Origin: Thermoproteota archaeon
GTDB lineage: Archaea > Korarchaeota > Korarchaeia > B14-G2
Assembly (NCBI GenBank): GCA_003661385.1
Contig: QMWA01000121.1
Coordinates: 1-5,521, forward strand
Reading direction: 5' to 3'
Length of the DNA stretch: 5,521 nucleotides
The notes under the pieces were generated by a model. The model searched no databases. It was not told where the DNA came from and saw only the letters and a program-made list of their open reading frames with translations. Positions 5,341 through 5,521 of this stretch are shown piece after piece. Within the stretch, counting starts at the first letter, position 1. Every line of letters starts with the position of its first letter. The position numbers and the translations under genes are program-made.

Positions 5341-5521
5341 TTAAGGTGAGGTTGGAGGCTGTGGTGGCGGTGGTGGAATGTACCTGGCGTAGTACATCTC
5401 TCTTATTATGTCAACTGAGATGACAGCTACTGGAGCGCTATACTCCCATCTCGAGTTAGCTGCCTCAACTACCGTGACATACCCCAGGTGCTTGACTACA
5501 GCCTTCTCCCTGTATAGGAGC
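5341..5521 (-). CDS. Hypothetical protein, C-terminal part with proline-rich tail (5' end beyond right edge)
   Basis: A minus-strand frame is open from the right edge to a TAA at 5341-5343, giving the last 59 residues of a protein whose start is outside the window. The visible part reads as a mixed alpha/beta domain (…REKAVVKHLGYVTVVEAANS…) and ends in a short proline-rich tail, IPPPPPQPPTSP. Codon choice (AGG, GTA, ATA, GCT) matches the neighbouring genes and the frame has no stops, which supports coding. No membrane segment is seen here. Proline-rich tails often act as flexible or protein-binding ends, but nothing shows the role. The family cannot be named from this fragment. Confidence 0.7.
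   Translation of the reverse strand, partial: LLYREKAVVKHLGYVTVVEAANSRWEYSAPVAVISVDIIREMYYARYIPPPPPQPPTSP

Overview
The window reads as a piece of a thermophilic archaeal chromosome, most likely Thermoproteota (Crenarchaeota). Evidence is dense gene packing, TTG and GTG start codons, AGG/AGA for arginine and ATA for isoleucine, and A/T-rich TATA-like boxes about 25-30 bases before the first start codon of each transcription unit. No ribosomal RNA, tRNA, CRISPR array, insertion sequence or phage gene was seen. Base composition is near 58% G+C, with scarce CpG and very many AGCT and CTAG tetranucleotides.

Layout from left to right. A partial minus-strand gene of unknown function runs off the left edge (1-511). 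Next is a minus-strand membrane protein with a SHOCT-like helical hairpin, two membrane segments and a beta-rich outer domain (547-1254). A two-gene minus-strand unit (1315-2554) encodes a UPF0173/UlaG-like metallo-beta-lactamase-fold protein followed by a HAD phosphatase; the two overlap by 17 bases. A second two-gene minus-strand unit (2595-3778) encodes a small two-segment membrane protein with a PEGA-like outer domain, followed by a CPBP (CAAX/Abi) intramembrane protease homologue; these overlap by 19 bases. A compact bidirectional promoter (about 3800-3830) separates this unit from a plus-strand multi-pass membrane protein (3839-5044) resembling archaeal oligosaccharide repeat-unit polymerases (Wzy-like). 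About 296 bases without a convincing gene follow, holding a stable predicted hairpin. The C-terminus of another minus-strand gene, with a proline-rich tail, occupies 5341-5521.

The common theme is the cell surface: three of the five complete genes with a visible role are membrane proteins with extracytoplasmic parts, and one of them is a likely glycan polymerase. A functional link between the PEGA-like/CPBP pair and the polymerase is suggested only by the shared promoter region. I did not find a clear new defence or mobile system. The most distinctive observations are the MBL-fold protein lacking its usual third metal-binding histidine, the PEGA-like/CPBP pair, and the unusual tetranucleotide composition.
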